Shown here piece after piece: positions 36,486-47,074 of a stretch of 64,000 nucleotides of DNA. Position numbers and translations under genes: made by a program. Each line of letters starts with the position of its first letter. Positions within the stretch are counted from its first letter, which is position 1. Under the pieces are notes generated by a model. The model was given only the letters and a program-made list of their open reading frames with translations. It had not been told where the DNA came from and did not search any database. The stretch is from Blasia pusilla. Its lineage: Eukaryota > Marchantiophyta > Marchantiopsida > Blasiales. The DNA lies in contig CM114275.1 in NCBI GenBank assembly GCA_050084515.1, positions 9,858,001 to 9,922,000 on the forward strand, in the 5' to 3' direction.

Positions 36486-37245
36486 TTGTGTGGTCTCGAT
36501 GTATATACAAGAGTGTGTTTTGTTTATGGATGGATCAACCCATATGTTGGGAAGATTGATGGTGTGTGGTGTGTAGATGTAACCAATGATGTGGGTTGTG
36601 TAGCAATCTGTATGTGCATGAGAACTGTCACATCTTAGTCGCCGCGATAGGTAGAGATCTATTGCGGTGACGGCATAGAGGGCCAACGGACTGTCTTGAG
36701 TGTAACTTTGTTTGAGGTGTAAGATGAGGTTGAGGAGAGGTCCATTGTGTTAGGAATGTAATTTCTAAAAACTTTCCTATTTTGGTCTTTGACAACCGGA
36801 TGACTTGTTGAGCAGATCACCCACCCCTTGTAATGTGTGCGCACATGTTACTAGAAGGATTGCTAGTTTTAGAGGAAGAGCCTTTTGGCTCTTTTTAAAT
36901 CTATATAAGGGAGGAAGATGGCTTTCCCAAGCCATCTGTCTCAAGTTGGGTTGTTGGAGCATCTCTCTTGCTCCTGTGTGAGGTAGGAATTAGGGTGCTA
37001 CCGTCCGGATTCCCTCGTAGCGAAGGGTGGACGAAGCTCAATTTGCCAATGTAGATTCAAGAGTGGAATTTTAAGCAGGGTGTGCCTTTTTTACTTTGAT
37101 TTTTTGGTTATGTGGTCTCGAAATATATTCGGGAGTGTGTTTTGTTTATGGATGGATTGACTCGTGAGTTGGGAAAATCGGTGTTGCGTGGTATGTAAAT
37201 GTGACCAACGATGTGGGTTGTGTAGTGATGTGTATGCAGATAACA
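36486..37245 (+). repeat. 3' end of gypsy C: segments B1, A2 and B2
   Basis: B1 (36486-36625) follows a purine run and ends just before TGTCACATCTTAGTCGCC, the start of A2 (36626-37107). A2 is followed directly by B2 (37108-37245), a diverged copy of B1 that ends taaca. A2 carries gaagagcc/ggctcttt, tatataag and the second hairpin (36875-36937). The same B1-A2-B2 order is seen in element B and in D. Confidence 0.85.
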
Positions 37246-37373
37246 TTATCCTATCCAATCTTCATAGGAGTATTTATTAAATGACTCAACGAAAATTTAT
37301 TTTTCCTCATCCTTGCGTATAAACATGTAATGAAATACTCCTTGAAAACTTTGTTATACCATGTTTTTATGTT

Positions 37374-38058
37374 TTAGTGTTGAGTACACAAGCTATGGAT
37401 ATTACGCGGGAATATTGAATTCACAAAATATAAATTTTCCTTTTGCCTATTCGAGACAAAAAGTATCTTCGGATCATCTAGAAGAGGAATTTCCTTCCTC
37501 AAGTATAAACAAAACCATTCCCGATCCTCTTTGCTCTCATGAGGACATATGCCATACACCAATATGATTATGTCAGTATTTCCATCCATGATAAATGTAG
37601 TGAAAATTTGCATGGGATATTACTTGTTCTTGGCATGACATGCATCTAAACCAACTACCTTCTATGCAAAGGGAATAATGAACTTCATGGCTCATAGAGA
37701 AATAAATAGTGGCTTGAATATATCGAATCGAAGGTCCCAAACATCCCAAACAATTGTTGCCAATGGATCGGCCTCCTTCAATGTATTAATAAAGGAAAAA
37801 ATCATATGAAACCGAGCCCATTCATCTAATCCCAACGTATCTCCTCGCATGTTGTGATCCTCATAGCTAAACATGCGCCAAAGCACAACATAGAAACTCT
37901 AGTAGGCTCATTTGCACACTACGATGGTTGCGCATTGGAGAGGTCTCTTGAAGGAGACACAATATACGAGACGTAAGCAAGGATGAGCGTTTCATGCATG
38001 TATGGTGGCGACTAAGAAAACGTGAACCAAACGTGAACCGAGACATGAGAGGAGTCAA
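37374..38058 (-). pseudogene. MULE (Mutator-like) transposase fragment
   Basis: On the minus strand, just before a stop near 37615, the reading VVGLDACHAKNK (about 37620-37660) matches the first catalytic Asp region of MULE transposases. After the stop, 37374-37613 reads MDGNTDIIILVYGICPHESK, then REWFCLYLRKEIPLLDDPK and LFVSNRQKEN, matching the family blocks around 'DgNnqi.PlAf...E..d.W.wFl' and 'isDrqkgl' (second Asp changed to Asn). Upstream minus-strand frames 37692-37886 and 37867-38058 may be its N-terminal half. Terminal inverted repeats were not found. Confidence 0.6.
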
Positions 38059-39135
38059 CTCTAGGAAGATTGGTTACCAAAGAGGTTGAGAACTGGATTT
38101 GGAACATGAATAGCGGTTGGGATTTTTACTATATGTTGGACCATAACTTTCAGACCTGAGATGCATTTGGGAAAAATAAGTTGGTGTTGGAAATTTGATG
38201 CAAAATTGGTTCCAATGCACCAAAGATCTTGGAAAATGCATAAGCAGAGGTTAAGAAACTACTTGCAAATGACTAAACAAGGAGTTGGGTTGAGGGCCAA
38301 AAGAAACGGCCCAATACTCCTTCTTCCAAAGATAGGGGAAGGCGGAAAATCCTCTAACTACTAGTAAGGGGGAGGATCTCCAAGGGTGCTTCGGACGTGA
38401 ACTCCACTTTGGGGCGCCATATGAGCTAACCAAGGGCACAAAAGGAATCAAGAGGTTGGCGTTGGGATGCAAACCTCTAGCCAAGTCCAAGGGAGTGGAT
38501 TTTGGAGATTACTCTTGGATTCCAACCCATGACTCATTTGTTGGATCTCGATTTAGGGACTTATACAAGGCCCATTGGATAGTTAGGACTTGCAGACATA
38601 CGAATATCATTTTTGGTGTTTGGACTATCTATTAAGTTTGGCCCAAGTCTAGGAAGACTTGTCCTTGTTGGGAAGTGAAGAACTAGGAGGATTGAGCTTG
38701 ATGAATGGTCGAGTGGAGAACTGATTGATCTCGTGTTTGGGTAAAGATCAACAGTGTGAGTGTGTCTTATTGAACGTACACTTCTACAACACTTGAGATT
38801 GACGTTCTAGAGGAGTAAAAACACGACATTGCATATCCACATATGACACTAAGTTGTCAATTTCTTGTAGTTTTGGATTGTCGTGTAGTAAAATTATCCG
38901 ACATGTATATTCCACTTTTATTAGTATTGGAGAAAGTTTATATAAGCATTGAGTGATTAGCTTAGAAAGATAAAATTTCATGTTTAAAACTTTTAATAAT
39001 ACCTCATTTAAGCGGACCAACCGTAGGAAAATAGATCATAAATGAAGCATGGAAAAAAATAAAGTACTGGATTCATGTGTTTCTAATTTATACTGGTCTA
39101 ATTATTAGGAAAAATGTTATAAATAAAATACGAGG
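38059..39135. other. Intergenic sequence, nothing recognised
   Basis: No gene, repeat or RNA was recognised here; short open stretches on both strands lack motifs. Confidence 0.45.
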
Positions 39136-39336
39136 TGGATTGGTACATTAATGACAATAAAACTAAAATAATCATGGTTGGTGTATTAATGACAATAAAA
39201 CTAAAATAATCATGGTTGGTATATTAATGATAATAAATGTAAAATAGTCATGATTGATGTATTAATGACAATAAATATAAAATAGTCATGATTGGTGTAT
39301 TAATGACAATAAAGCTAAAGTAATCATGGTTGGTAA
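39136..39336. repeat. 38-base tandem repeat, about five copies
   Basis: The unit attaatgacaataaaactaa plus aataatcatggttggtgt recurs with a 38-base period. Copies differ by a few substitutions (catggttgg versus catgattgg). Confidence 0.9.
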
Positions 39337-39564
39337 AGAAGTGATGACTAAGATAGTTGGGATAGTTGCGAGGATATGGAATATTTTTATCATAATATTT
39401 TAGCAAGTACTTGTCAAAAAATGATTAGCTAAACTTTGAGAGAAAGAAATATGACACAATATAAGATTGGTCTTTCTTTATATTCTTCTAGATCCCTCAT
39501 GAGTATATAAATAGAAGGATCTTCAAGGGTTCATTATCTTAAATTCCATTTTTCTCGGGTTGTC

Positions 39565-39800
39565 TTTGTTATTCTTGAGAGAATGGTATAAAGCTTGGTA
39601 GTTCTTCCAATGAGAATGGATTACCTCGTTTGGGAGAATAGTTCGATCATGATCCATTCTTGAGAAGTTTGAGAATTGAATGAATGTGGAGTCAACTACT
39701 TTGGAGAGACTTCTTATCTTAGAAAAGTTCTACTTGTCATTCTTGAGACTATGGTATTATACTTGGCCACTCTCTTAATGAGAGTAGATTATCCCTTTAA
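39565..39800. repeat. Direct repeat of about 168 bases, two diverged copies
   Basis: The phrase attcttgaga-aatggtat followed by cttggtagttct and aatgagaatggatta at about 39571 recurs at about 39739 as attcttgagactatggtat with aatgagagtagatta. It sits immediately before the larger tandem array. Confidence 0.6.
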
Positions 39801-39811
39801 TTTCCACAATC

Positions 39812-40880
39812 ACGACCATTCATAAAGTGCCACACACCTTGATTGAGGGTCACATAAGATTTGAGTTCCATCTTAGTGTTGGAGATAAATGTGATCTTCA
39901 AACAAGAAGAAAAAATTTGTTATAATTTAAGCCTTCTTCTTCCCTTGTATAACCAAAATACACGGAACATGACTAATCTTCAAATTCTAGGTTTGAAACT
40001 TTATCCAAGCGTAAAATTATAGATTTTCATCATGTGAGATATTTTTCAAGAGAAAGGGAAATCTAAGTGAGGAAGTAAATTTTTTAAAAATTCTATAAAT
40101 AATTATAAATTTAATTTTCTTAGAAAATTTTATTTTCAGAATGCAAATTATTCATAAAATTCTACACAAGATTTAATACTCATCCTACACATAGATATAA
40201 ATTTGAACCTATACAAGAAGAAACAAATGCAATATGAAGTGAAAGGGTAATATAAGTGTGCTTCATTTGTTGCTCATATGATTGAAACATCCTAACATGA
40301 TCCATCTTTATGTTCTAGGTTTGAAAATGTGTCTAAACATGCAATGACTTTATTGTAGCACCTGAGATTATTTTTAGGAGAAAGTGAAATCCATGTGAGA
40401 AATACAAAAGGCACATATTCAATTATCATTTATAGTTTGATTAAGAAATTTTATTTATAGAATCTTGATTGTTCTTAAAATGCTACATACCTGTGTTGAG
40501 TGTCATGCAAGATTTAAGCAAATCCCAAGGTTGGATGTAAATTTGATCCACAAACAAGAAGAAATAAATGGAGTAGTATAAGTCTTCCTCTTTCTCTAGC
40601 TTGTATAATCAAAACATTCCGAACATGAATAATTTTCTTAACCTAGGTTTAAGTTGTTTTTCTGAGTGGAAAATGACATGTTTGTAGCAGATGAGATTGT
40701 TTTTGGGAGAAAGTGATATCCATATGAGAAATAAAAAGACAAAATGCACATAATCAAACAAGATTTTTATTTTAATTATGAATTTTGATTTCCAAAATAC
40801 GAACCATTCATAAAAAAAGCCTCATGCATTTCTTGAGTGTCATGCAATTTTTGAGGTCCATGGAAGGGCTATCTATATTA
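39812..40880. repeat. Tandem array of about 330-base units
   Basis: Three to four diverged units. The block 'cattcataaa' recurs at about 39817, 40149, 40467 and 40807. The block 'gagatt-tttttaggagaaagtg' recurs at about 40028, 40367 and 40693. The phrase 'acaagaagaaa' recurs at about 39901, 40215 and 40553. Spacing is 318-340 bases. The unit is AT-rich and non-coding, with satellite-like size. Confidence 0.75.
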
Positions 40881-41088
40881 CTATTGGAGATTTTCCATCT
40901 AATTTTCAAACATGTCTCCTCTTTATACTCAACCCAGCCAATAGGAATATTGATCCTATTAGTCAATAGGGTCGTTCAATCTCTCAACCAAGAAGATCAT
41001 TCGAAATTGAAAAATCAATTCAAAAATTTGAGAATAAAATAAATCATAAAAAATCACAATAATGAATTTAAATAATCTTGTATTAGTA

Positions 41089-41278
41089 TCTATATAATTA
41101 AAAGGGGACAGGGTTCGAGGAAACCCTCCTTAGCTGTTGACACCTATCGTCTAAAGGCTCCCATGGTGTCAACACATGTCACTTTGAAAGAGGAAGTTGA
41201 ATTAAGGAGAGATAATAAAAAAATCAAATATCATCCTTCGTATGTTATAATACGAATACTAGGCGGATGCCCCACTAG
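41089..41278 (+). mobile_element. Small Helitron-like element
   Basis: 190 bases starting TCTATATAATTAAAAGGGG after an A, and ending ggcggatgccccaCTAG before a T. It is inserted between A and T, with a short stem (ggc-ggat-gcc) 5 bases before CTAG. Its start and internal 'cacatgtcactttgaaagag' match the minus-strand element at 12723-12857. Confidence 0.6.
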
Positions 41279-42165
41279 TATTTATTAGTCGGGCATCCGA
41301 TTAATATTTATATTATTATTGGAAAATGTTTTCTTAATTTTGTCACATCTGAGTAGCCGATAGGCCGAGATCTATCGTGGATAGGGCGTAGGAGCCAGCG
41401 GACTATCTTGAGTGTAACTTTGTCCCACGATGTCGGATGAGGTTGAGGATAGGTCCATTGTGTCGAACGTCGTTTCTGACAACTTTCATGTTGAGGTCTT
41501 TTACAGCCGGGTGACTTGTTGACCAGGTCACCCGCCCCTGGTAACCTGGAGTTTTAGGCCGGGTGTGCCGTTTTTACTACTCTTTATTTTTACATGAGAA
41601 AGATGTCAGGGGGCTGGTGGGAATTCGTTGTTTGCAGGTAGGCAAGAGAGTTGCCTTGGTGGGGAGCCCGTGGAGACGTTGGTTGGCGTCGTGTTTGTCA
41701 TTTTTCTGTTTGGAAGGCCGTGGGCGGAAGCGCTGTCCGTTTTTCTCAGATTTTTCTGGTGTAGATTGTCGAAGGAGAGCAGCAGGATGTAACGGGAAGT
41801 AAGCATCATCGGGAATCGGAAAGAGGGTTGGGAAATAGAGAGAAATTAGTTTTTAGGGCTTGCAGCCGCCCGGGGGGGCTGTTAAGTAAGGTGATTAGGT
41901 CGTAGCCGCCTAGCTGATACGTACGTACACGGCCCGGGGAGAGGCATCGAGGCCGTGAGAGTCGTGTCACCGAAGTCGCAAGGACCGGGAGTAAGAGCCG
42001 GGAGGGAGGAGACGCGAGTCAAGAAGCGCCGTGCGAGGAGGCTGGATGTCCGGAAGGGAAGAGAGAGGGACGGGCCGCATAGGGCCGCGTGCCCATACAA
42101 GATCGCGGCTCCATAGGGAGCCACGCAGGTGTAGTTAAAGGGCTCATAGGGAGCCGCGCAACCTG

Positions 42166-42250
42166 AAAGGAGGTAAGTTTGCATGGAGGGAGCTTGCATA
42201 GGGCCGCGTGCCCTTAGATGCAAAGAGGAGGTAAGTTCGCATGGAGGGGG
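42166..42250. repeat. Duplicated block in the leader of gypsy B
   Basis: The phrase ggaggtaagtttgcatggag at about 42170 recurs as ggaggtaagttcgcatggag at about 42227. Between and around it are repeated 'catagggccgcgtgccc' phrases, giving a small GC-rich repetitive zone. Confidence 0.6.
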
Positions 42251-42364
42251 CCAGGGCCGCAGCTAGGAAAGGGGCCAAGAGCCTTAAAGGCTCCAAGGTT
42301 AGAGGAGAGGCATAGAGGCACGGGCCACGGCCCTTCTCCCGCATTCAAGGCTCCAAGGCAATGT

Positions 42365-42578
42365 CCGGGGAGAACCGGGGTTACGTGTTGAGCTGGCCGG
42401 AAGAATCTGAGAATTTCCGATTCAGGTTGTCACTTACCGGCCAAAAACCGAAGGGTCAGGGAGGGTATCCTTTGCATTCGTACCTGTTTAGCCGGCTGGA
42501 ATGAAGAAAACTTCGAAAAATTCCGGTCGGGTTTGTAGAGACCGGAAATGTACCGGTTGTCACAAAAAAACTCCCCGG
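42365..42578 (-). mobile_element. Small terminal-inverted-repeat element, MITE-like, copy 2
   Basis: 214 bases from CCGGGGAGAACCGGGG to CTCCCCGG. Read on the minus strand it matches copy 1 (24805-25004): both start ccggggagtttttt, then aaccggtaca, and end with taaccccgg and ctccccg. It sits inside the leader of gypsy B, so it was inserted after or carried by that element. Confidence 0.6.
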
Positions 42579-43585
42579 GCCCTGCTCCAAGGTAGGGGCC
42601 AAGGAGGAAGTAGGGGAGTCGGACAGAGTAAGGGAAGCTAGGAGCAGGGCAAAGGCACGGGGGCGCGAGCTAGCCTCCTCCCCCATATTCAATGCTCCAA
42701 GGTAGGGGCTGAGGTAGGACGCAAGAAGTGAAGGGGTTGATAGGATTGGAGCGCCCGTGGTTGGTAGGACGGACGAGGTCAATCCGGAAAACGTGGTAGG
42801 GTTCACAATGTGGTGACCAGGATACCAGGGTGGAACTACTTACATGGTTAGGAGAGCTACCTGGTTGAGCGGCTTGTACTCAATTTTTTCAGAGTTGAGA
42901 TTTTCCGGACATGATTGGGAGCCGACCAGGGTGAGTCACGTTACATGCCGCGCGTGGGGATAGACAGAGAGGTTTGCGCGACATGATGTTTTTGGGCACG
43001 ACAGGGCTTTGCGAGAGTCGACGATGGAGGGGCAGTGCGCATGATGCCGACGGGTTGTCCGCATCTGTTGACGGGAGGATCGACGTGTTGGTCGAGGAGA
43101 GTGTTGTGTTGCGGACGTTGTCGTGTCACATTGAGGAGTGCGTGTTGACGGTGATTTAGGTTGGAGGGCGTTATCAGGTTACCCATTCGAGTCCCTTTTC
43201 CCGCACTTGTCGTGTGTGATTGAGAGTGCTGGGTCACGGGTAGTAGTTGGTGCTAGGTGGGTGCAGCGATGGTGACAAGTGTAGATTCTTTTCATGTGTA
43301 GCATGTTGGTAGATATACGGCGGTTGCCGCGTAGGGGTCGCATGTATGACCCGAGAGTGTCGCTAGGTTAGGTGAGTCAGTTGGGAGGCTCATGGTGAGC
43401 CCGAGTGTTGAGTGTGCGTGAGTTTGGGTGTGTCATCACGGGATTGACATTAGCATAGGTGAGCAAGTGCGGAGTGTGGGAGACTCTCGGTGAGTCTGAG
43501 TGCTTGAGCGGGTGAGACAAGGTTTGTCATCACGGCGTTCTTCTAGGGTTCGGAAGAACAGGGTAGTGCGAGCAGTAGTAGTGGT

Positions 43586-43807
43586 GTGACACGGAGTGGA
43601 GTGAGATACCGAGGGATTACCAGTGAGGAGCTACCTCGACATCTATCCGTGGCTGGAACATCATCACTAGACACAGGGTCTGGTGACGAGATCGTAGATA
43701 GAGACAGTAGTACTTGGCAAGAGATGGACGACATGGGCCATCGGGGCATGCGTCGTTTCTTGGGTGCAGTGGGCACCATCGACTTAGATGATTTTATCCA
43801 GGAGTAG
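43586..43807 (+). pseudogene. gypsy B gag fragment
   Basis: 74 codons reading RYRGITSEELPRHLSVAG, an acidic Ser/Asp stretch, and MRRFLGAVGTIDLDDFIQE, matching element C at 34560-34760. The frame ends where the deletion joins it to pre-polymerase sequence. Confidence 0.6.
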
Positions 43808-43935
43808 CATATGTTCATTTTTCGGATGTAGAGCATGGTGTAGGAGGTCAGAATGGAGTGGTTGTTGCGGAGGTGGCTAGGGTTGCTACATAGCAACCAA
43901 AGCCGGAGGTTGCGTCCTCTCCAAGTGAGGTCACA

Positions 43936-45400
43936 ATGGAGACTTGGGAGCCTGTGATAGGTCTCAAGTTGATAGGAGGAGAGCGACGGCGAGTTCATAG
44001 GTTTCTGAGAGGGCATGTCAGTTGTTTTGCTTTCAGTATGAGAGACTTGGGTACGCTAAAGGGTCCCGGGATACGAATTGAGTTGGCTAGTGATACGTCG
44101 ATCTTTCGTCGACCCTACAGGTATTCTGATATGGAGCGAGCCTTGATTCAGAGCAGGAGTCAAGACTTGTTGGAGATAGGACTTGTTATCACATGGGGAG
44201 TATGCATCTGCCAGAGTCATGCCGGCGAAGAAGGATATGTATGGCAATTGGACGGATAGGCGGATGTGTGGAGATTACCGTCCTATCAACCGACAGACGA
44301 GGTGAGATCGGTAGGCCATGCCTACTCCTGGGGAAATCTTTGATGCGGTAGGGCATGCAAAGATCTTCAGTACTTTAAATCTCCGTGCTGGCTATCATCG
44401 AGTTTCTATCAGGTTGGAGGATAGGGAGAAGACAACATTCTGGGGGATAGATCGGTTCGGGAGAGATTGCTTGTATCAGTGGCGGTTCTTACCATTTGGG
44501 TTGAAGAACGCGCCTGCAGAGTTTCAGAGAGTGATGGATAGGATTATGGCTGGCTTGGATTTTGTACGATGTTACATAGATGATATTCTTATCTTCAGTT
44601 CCACGGTTGAGGAGCATGAGCGACACTTGAAGGAGGTGTTTTGGCGATTGCAGTTACATGGACTGAAGGTACATCCAGGCAAGTGCAGATTCTTTCAGGA
44701 GTAGATTGAGTACTTGGGACACACCATATAACCGAGTGGGTTAGGCGTTCAGTAGACGAAGGTAGAGGCTATTGCGTAGATTCCACACCCTACAGATGTG
44801 AGTCGAGTCCGAGCATTTCTTGGACTGGCGAACTTCTATCGACGGTATGTCAAGGGTTTTATTGCGATCGCAAAGTCTTTGACCTTGTTGACGAGACTTG
44901 ATCAGGTTTGGTTGTGGGGAGATGATCAGGAGCGAGCATTTCAGGAGCTCAAGGACAGGTTGACGTCCTCACCCATTTTACAGAGACCGTTCAGGGGTCG
45001 CCCACTCCAATTACATACGGATTGGAGCATGTTGGGTCTAGGAGCAGTGCTTACTCAGAGGGATGACGAGGAGAGGGAGTTCGTTGTGGCTTACGCGAGC
45101 CGATCGAACAACATTGCAGAGGTGAAGTACAAATCCTACGAGGGAGAGTGCTTGGCTGTAGTGTGGGCCGTGGCACATTTCAGGTGCTATTTATTCAGCA
45201 ACCCTTTCACACTTATCAGTGATCATCAACCGTTGAGGTGGTTGATGGAGTCCGACAAGCTTACGGGCAAGCTTGCCAGGTGGGCTCTATTACTACAGGA
45301 GTATGAGTTTGAGGTGGTTCATAGGCCAGGTCGGCTGAACCAGGATGCGGATGGGTTGAGTCGTAACCCATGTCCGAGTCAGAGAGACGACACAAGAGCT
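43936..45400 (+). pseudogene. gypsy B reverse transcriptase and RNase H
   Basis: 43936-44259 covers the linker METWEPVIGLKLIGGERRR and the start of the polymerase (IFRRPYRYSDMERALIQS). 44318-44704 contains FLPFGLKNAPAEFQRVMDRI and the catalytic YIDDILIFSS near 44580. After two stops, 44798 onward reads RVRAFLGLANFYRRYVKGF, the connection, and RNase H with HTDWSMLGLGAVLTQRDD, GECLAVVWAVAHFRC and SDHQPLRWLME. This is the best preserved RNase H of the plus-strand copies; the open frame runs 286 codons to 45658. Confidence 0.9.
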
Positions 45401-45739
45401 CGATGGCACGGAGAGAGTGATGAGGAGATGGTGCCCGGTTGGCATGCATCTGCCTATCTTTGTTGGTTGACTATGGCAGGTCAGCCACAAGTGATGACTC
45501 CAGTGGTGGGGTTGGATGATGAGTATTTGGATCCAGAGGTTAGTGAGGAGGCAACAGGTGGTCGTGATATCCATGACGACGTGGAGGTTGTGGAGTTCTT
45601 GCGCACTTGCGTCATTGCGAGTACAGTGAGTGCTAGGGAGCGGGATCGGATCCTATAGAAAGCCAAGAGGTTCAGGTGGGAGGGGACTCACATTTTGCGG
45701 GTATGGGGAGATGGTAGGATACGAGTGGTACCTCATGCT

Positions 45740-46780
45740 TCCTAGTGAGCACGTGTAGTACGACATGCCCATGAGGAGTTGGGACATTTCGGAGTAAAGC
45801 GTACTTACAGCTTACTCCAGGTTCAGTATTGGTGGCGCGGCATGCATCTTTGGGGTCTGGTTTGTGGCGGATGTATGTTATGTGACAGAGTGCGAGCATG
45901 CTTCAATGCTCCCACTTCAAAGTTACATCCTTTGCCAATTATGGGTTTAGGTTATCGGTGGAGTTTAGACTTTGCGGGACCTTTGCCATTGACGAGACGT
46001 CATCATAGGTACGTGTTTGTCATGGTGGAGCATTTCTCCAAGTGGATAGAGTTGGTGGCACTACCAGACAAGGCGAGCGAGGGAACAACTTATGCGTTTC
46101 TAGATCGTGTGCTTAGTCACTTTGGTGCACCGACGGAGGTGTTGTGACCAGGTACCGAGTTGGGAGAGTTTCAGGCCTTATGTGATCAGGGGCTGATAGA
46201 TCACCGCACCATGTCCAGAGATCATCCTGAGGCAGATGGGTTGGCGGAGAGAGTGGTACAGACAGTGAAGAGAGGATTGCGCAAGTATGGCTTGCAACGG
46301 GGACAGTTGAGGGAGTGGGACCTACAGTTGCCATGGTTGGCTATGGGTTATCGCTTTAGTCGGCATGCATCCTTGGCGTCATTTTCACCATACTTTTTGC
46401 TCTTTGAGAGAGAGCCAGATTTACCTGCAGCAATTTGACGTTACATGGCAGAGATGTTAGATCTTGATGATCCAGATGTATGGGTACAAGCATGTTCTCA
46501 GAGGGCAAAAGTTTTTCGTAGAGTTATGCCTATGGCCTTTGAGAACTTAGCTATTGCCCAGCATAGAGATACATTGAGGTACGTGACCATTCATGGAGGA
46601 GGTTATCGTCTAGGGATTAGGAGGTTTCATCCTGGAGATTACGTGTATTTACAGCAGGCAGCACCCACGACGCTAGATGTCACTGCAAGGCGCACGATCC
46701 TACGTGCGCGGGAGGTATTACCGACCGCAGTCCTCATATTGGAGGGACGGGATGGTATGGTTTGGAAGGATCATGTGTGC
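45740..46780 (+). pseudogene. gypsy B integrase
   Basis: Zinc-binding HHCC head: HEELGHFGVKRTYSLLQ, then CGGCMLCDRVRA (45770-45905). The core starts with WSLDFAGPLPLTRRHH (first catalytic Asp, about 45959). The second Asp region is damaged near 46145 (stop in the VL-TxxGTEF block). The Glu block, DHPEADGLAERVVQTVKRGL, is near 46220-46275. The C-terminal domain reads FHPGDYVYLQQAAPTTLDV (about 46625-46680). Stops at 46146 and 46437 split it. It would insert element DNA into chromosomes. Confidence 0.88.
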
Positions 46781-46856
46781 AATTGTGCCATGTCATCTTC
46801 CGAACGTAGATGGGACGGTGGATCCGAGCTTGGTAGTGGTACCTGCAGGCTTGAGG

Positions 46857-46991
46857 TGTATGTTGTGCGGATCTGCGAGGGGTGCAACCACCATGTTGGT
46901 ATGTGATGGTTGTTCTCAAGGGTGGCATATGTCATGTTTGACCCCCCCTCTTGATGTGGTTCCCATGGGACGATGGATGTGTCCGAGATGT
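46857..46991 (+). pseudogene. PHD finger at the integrase C-terminus (gypsy B)
   Basis: A full C4HC3 zinc finger: CMLC, 11 residues, CDGC, four residues, His, two residues, Cys, 14 residues, then CPRC. The conserved Trp before the final Cys pair is present (GRWMCPRC). PHD fingers usually bind histone H3 tails. Placed at the end of integrase it occupies the site where chromoviruses carry a chromodomain, which directs integration to marked chromatin. All eight ligands are intact here and in D. Confidence 0.88.
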
Positions 46992-47074
46992 GTATAGGGT
47001 AGTAGGTTATGGTAGAGAGATGTGATATTTTCTATCTTGAGTTGGGGGGATCCAACTGCCAGCTAGGGGGGTGG

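Larger units (their letters stand above)
31983..37245 (+). mobile_element. Ty3/gypsy element C, gag-only deletion derivative
   Basis: Starts with segment A1 (31983-32455), followed by a leader of about 2 kb homologous to that of element B (for instance 'cattcgagtccc' and 'cgcacttgtc' at 34135/43185). Gag follows at about 34430-35760 and a gag-protease linker at 35760-36420. Just after the reading that corresponds to A near 19030 the sequence jumps to the 3' end: purine run (36473-36485), B1 (36486-36625), A2 (36626-37107) and B2 (37108-37245). All of protease, methyltransferase, polymerase, integrase and PHD finger are missing. Stops in gag show that it is dead. Confidence 0.82.

Noticed and set aside
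39136-39336. Possible CRISPR array from the regular 38-base repeats
   Set aside because: The repeats are directly adjacent with no unique spacers; it is a plain tandem repeat in a eukaryotic setting.
41563-41802. 79-codon Cys/Arg-rich frame in the leader of element B
   Set aside because: The corresponding leader of C has no matching open frame; it is untranslated leader sequence.
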